NCBI GenBank assembly: GCA_963575745.1
Contig: CAUYUJ010019103.1
Coordinates: 1-64,000 of the forward strand
Origin: Prorocentrum cordatum
Lineage: Eukaryota; Sar; Dinophyceae; Prorocentrales; Prorocentraceae
Direction of reading: 5' to 3'
Length of the DNA stretch: 64,000 bases
The position numbers were made by a program, and so were the translations under genes. Below are positions 60,870 through 64,000 of this stretch, in pieces. Under the pieces are notes generated by a model. The model did no database searches. It saw only the letters and a list, made by a program, of their open reading frames with translations, and was not told the origin of the DNA. Position 1 is the first letter of the stretch; each line of letters opens with the position of its first letter.

Positions 60870-63808
60870 ACGGGCATGAGGTTATCGAGCATCTTCTTGT
60901 TCCACCGCTTGCCCTGGGCCTTGCGGCGGACAGACCTGGCCAGGCGCGCCTCGTTGCCCAGCACGATGATGTGCTCGTCGGTCTTCCAGCTCTTGCCCAA
61001 CCAGATGCACGTGGTCCAGCGCTCGCCCAAGGACGAGAGACGGGAGGCATCGGGAGTCCGGTACCACAGGCACTCCCCGAAGAGGGCAATCTTGCCGTTG
61101 TATGGCCGGCCCTTCAACCTCTCGTAGCCCGTCCGGCCGTCCGCGCGCACACGGTGCATGCATATGCACCAGCCGCAGTGCCGCACAAGCCAGGGCACCA
61201 GCGGGTGACCAGCGTGCAGCTCGACCTTCGCCACGTCCCTCAGGTACAAGACGATCGTCCTCAGCAAGTTCTTCACCTCCTTGTTCATGTTCTCGACGGC
61301 GCCCATGGACTCAGGCGAGTACCGGGGCTTCATCTCCAAAACTGTGGGATCCGCACGCCCGGTGCGGATATCCTCCGCCAGGGCCTTGATGGAGGGCTCG
61401 CCGTCGACCCTCAAAACGATGGCATTCCTACTCCAGTACCCGAGGTACTCAATGACGCTGCGGATCGCGTACTCGATAGGGCCCTTCTCGTCCACCACCA
61501 GCGCCAACACCATCCCGAGCTCCTGGTCGTATACGGTCATGATCGTCATCATGTCGAACGGGGGGTCGGTCACGAACGTGTAGTCCATCATCACAATCGG
61601 CTTCAAAGGCATCGTAACGGGCATGCGCGTCCGATGGTGAGGATCGTCAGGGGCAGCAGCCCGCGTGCAATAACTGCACCATGTCCTAGACGGAATGTGG
61701 GTCAAGTAGTGCTCCTCCTTCTCGTGATCTGACGGGCCGATGGGGACCTTCACGGATCTGTGGGGCCTCGCCTCCTCAGAGGCGTCCAGGGGGGCCGGAA
61801 TGCGTCGCAACGCCTCCCTGGGGGCCGCCGGGGGCACAGGGGCCTCTGCAGGTACTGCGTCCGCCGCCGCGGGGCCTACCGCAGGCGCGGGCTGCACCTC
61901 CTCCGCAGTCGCGGGCTCAGCCGCAGACGCGGGCTCTCCTACTTCGATGGCCGTTGGGACGCGTGCTGCACGGATCCCCCGGGCCTGCCGCCGCAGCCTC
62001 AACCACGGCACATCCGACTGCATGACGAGGTCGACGCAGCCTCCACTAGCCGTGTGGAGCATCTCACGCTCCGGCGCGAGGACGACAGTCGCCCCTCCGC
62101 GTCGCAGAGCGGAGGCCGAGAGGATCAGGCAGTTCACGTTCGTCACGTTCCACGTGATAGCCAGCTCCTCCCCGTTGTCCAACACGTAGGTGATGTTCTT
62201 GGTGCCGTAGTTGATGATGGGCTCACTCGTGGCACTCACCATGGGACGAAGATCCCTACGAGGAGGTAGCATGGGGACATCAGGAGCATAGTCAACAGGG
62301 CACGCCACAGCCCCCGACAGCGAGTCCAGCAGGGCGAGTTCGACGCCACCATGGCCCACCGCAGCAATCATGCCGGCAGGCTGGATCATGTTGACCGTCA
62401 GTGGATCGTCCACGGCTCGTCCGGAGACGAGCTGGACGCTGCGCCGGAGCCCTGAGGAAGAACTGCCGGTGGTACGGGTAGAGCCCGCGGCACGGGGCCT
62501 AGACCCATGACGACGGTGCCTGCGGGGTGAACGGAGTGGATGCCGTGCGCCGGAGGCGCTCCCCCCTGGCCTGGGTACCAAATGGGGTGGAAGAGCGTCG
62601 GGTACGCCGCGTTCATCGGCATCGGCACGCCCGGCGAGGGCAGTGCCAGTTGCGTGCTGGCGCTGCTGCTTCCTGCTGCCCCTGCTGCTGCTGCTCCTCC
62701 TGCTCCTCCTCGGGCCTCCTCTGTCACGCTGCGGGCCCCTGCTCCTGGTAGTGGCTTGCCGCTCGAGTCCACCTTCCCGGCCTTGATGTCGGCCTTGAGT
62801 TTCCTGCAGTCCTGTTTGATGTGATTGGGCTTCCCGCAGTAGTGGCAGTCCTTGCCCGCATTGGGGTTGGCGTTGTCCTTGCTCTTGGCTTTGCCTTTGG
62901 AGTCCTTTCCTTTTCCCTTGGGGTCCTTCCCCTTGCCCTTGGAGGTCTTGCCCTTGCCGTCCTTGACGGCTCCGATCACCATAGGGGTCGTCGACGTCCT
63001 GGGACCACGTCCGCTGGGCCACGGCGAAGTTCAGGATCTCCGCTCGCAGCTGCTGGTACGTGTCCAACCTCGCGGCGTTGAGCTCGAGGTGATCCCGGAC
63101 CTTCACGTTCAGCATCCCGCCGATGAGCACGGAGATCTTCACGTCCTGGTCCAAGACTTTGCCGCTCTGTTCCTCGTAGCGCCGTACGTCCCTCTCGAAG
63201 CTCTCGATCTCCACCGCCAGGTCGCTGTTGGGGTCCTTTCCGAACTCCCTCCGCAGGAGGGCGTGGAGGACCGCCCCGTGACGGACTCGCACGTCGGGCT
63301 CGTACTCCCAGCAAAGGCGCCTCCAGGCCTCCGCGCCGTTGCCCTGCTCCACGTTGCCGATCAGGCGCTGGGCGTCGTCCGTGGTGAGCATCACCAGCAT
63401 GTAGTACAGCTGGCGGCTCAGGGTGAGCGTGACCTCGTCCAGATCGTGAGCGTCCACGACCTGGCCGCCCATCGCCTCCGCACGGCGGAAGAGCTCCGCC
63501 ATGTTGGCGTGCGCGGCGCAGGCGAACGCTTCGAAGACGAAGCGGAAGTGCCTCCACGCCTCGCGCCGGCCCGAGAAGCTCGACGGCTTCCCGAACGTCC
63601 GTGTGTCCACGGTCGCGCCGCCAAGGTGCTCCGCGAGCGCACGCTGCGGCGCTACGGGAGGCGCCGCCCGAAGCTGTCCGAGCTCGGCCTGCGCCGCTTG
63701 CAGGCCCTGCTCCGCGGCCTGCCCGCGCTGCTGCTGCCGCTGGAGCTCCTGGACCAGCTCCTGCTGCCTGGCCTTCATGGCCTGCAGCCGCTGGGCCAAC
63801 TCCTCCAT
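60848..63808 (-). pseudogene. Copia gag-protease-integrase polyprotein
   Basis: Starts at ATG 63808-63806 (MEELAQRLQAMKARQQELV, a coiled coil). Gag: GKPSSFSGRREAWRHFRFVF, AEAWRRLCWEYEPDVRVRHG, LDTYQQLRAEILNFAVAQRT. The frame stays open throughout, yet the zinc knuckle is in another frame (62398-62982). Protease-like: VELALLDSLSGAVACPVDY, where DSL replaces the usual DSG or DSGS. Integrase: EHYLTHIPSRTWCSYC (HHCC zinc site), IVMMDYTFVTD, VLRVDGEPSIKAL and YSPESMGAVENMNKEV give the D, D, E triad. It ends RWNKKMLDNLMPV at the insertion, with stop at 60848. Confidence 0.8.
62398..62985 (-). pseudogene. Copia gag zinc-knuckle segment in the alternative frame
   Basis: After the change at about 62985 this frame reads VKDGKGKTSKGKGKDPKG, then CHYCGKPNHIKQDC, a perfect C-x2-C-x4-H-x4-C zinc knuckle at about 62810-62850, then an Ala/Gly/Pro-rich linker to a stop at 62398. 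The knuckle binds the element RNA. Reading returns to the main frame near 62420. Confidence 0.8.
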
Positions 63809-64000
63809 CGTTCCGGCAAGCACGTCGCTCTCGAGCGCCGATGGAGCGCCCGCCGCGCTTGCCGGGCATGCACTGCCGCAGACCGCGGGGCTGCCGCAGG
63901 TCGCGGAGGCGACCAGGCGCGGGGCTACCGCTGCCTAGTGGCCGTCCCAGGCGCGGAGCTGCCCGCTGCCTAGGTGGAGCCGCGGATTAAAACCGCCAGC
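63809..64000 (-). other. Copia 5' untranslated region or LTR, cut by the window edge
   Basis: Holds two tandem copies of a motif of about 26 bp: CCAGGCGCGGGGCTACCGCT plus GCCTAG at 63913-63938 and a variant at 63947-63973. Related motifs lie at 57473-57500 beyond the 3' end of the element. Confidence 0.5.

Larger units (their letters stand above)
57543..63808 (-). mobile_element. Ty1/copia-type retrotransposon, minus strand, 5' end beyond window
   Basis: Order on the minus strand: gag, CCHC zinc knuckle, protease-like segment, integrase, RT, RNase H. Integrase before RT defines the copia (Pseudoviridae-like) order. The pol frame is split by an AT-rich insertion (60047-60869). Small frame changes occur at about 62985, 62420 and 57945. 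The LTRs are not resolved; the 5' one would lie at or beyond the right edge. Confidence 0.85.

Overview
This window reads as a piece of a dinoflagellate nuclear genome; a GC-rich, Prorocentrum- or Symbiodiniaceae-like genome is an inference and the species cannot be fixed. The evidence is: a relict dinoflagellate spliced leader (DinoSL) in genomic DNA at 9005-9023, a gene with a GC-AG intron joined in phase (53799-54752), dinoflagellate-style copia, LINE and tyrosine-recombinase retroelements, a Mei2-like RRM protein, and very abundant (GGA)n/(CTC)n, (TA)n and (CAA)n tracts. Host genes are few and small. Most of the DNA is retroelements, their fragments and structured repeats.

Layout. 0-3 kb: a small minus-strand gene (438-686), a Mei2-like RRM gene (1530-2048) and two copies of a small inverted-repeat transposon with 8-bp target duplications. 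3-8.9 kb: arrays built from GGCCCCAAGA-type words carrying conserved core modules, including a 0.9-kb tandem duplication. 8.9-14.2 kb: a retroposed gene with a DinoSL relic, coding for a roughly 96-residue repeat protein that is now frame-broken. 16-30 kb: further copies of the array element, LINE fragments next to (GGA)n tracts, a composite AT-rich duplication (21.1-23.5 kb), a PAN/Apple-like membrane protein gene (26296-26850) and a 73-bp tandem repeat. 32.7-37.3 kb: a degenerate LINE with endonuclease, a reverse transcriptase lacking its catalytic centre, RNase H and zinc fingers.

39.1-46.9 kb: the centrepiece. A tyrosine-recombinase (YR) retrotransposon of the DIRS/Ngaro class lies antisense inside another open reading frame. 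It has two 366-bp direct repeats, an intact RT-RNase H ORF and an intact recombinase ORF; only the gag-like ORF is frame-broken. The interrupted ORF carries a 95-bp duplication on both sides of the element. 48-56 kb: gene debris, repeats and two exons of an ABCF/eEF3-type ATPase.

57.5-64 kb: a minus-strand Ty1/copia element (gag, zinc knuckle, protease, integrase, RT-RNase H) that runs off the right edge. Its pol frame is split by an AT-rich insertion of about 0.82 kb. The picture is of a genome repeatedly written to by retroposition, with nested insertions and very little conserved host coding sequence.
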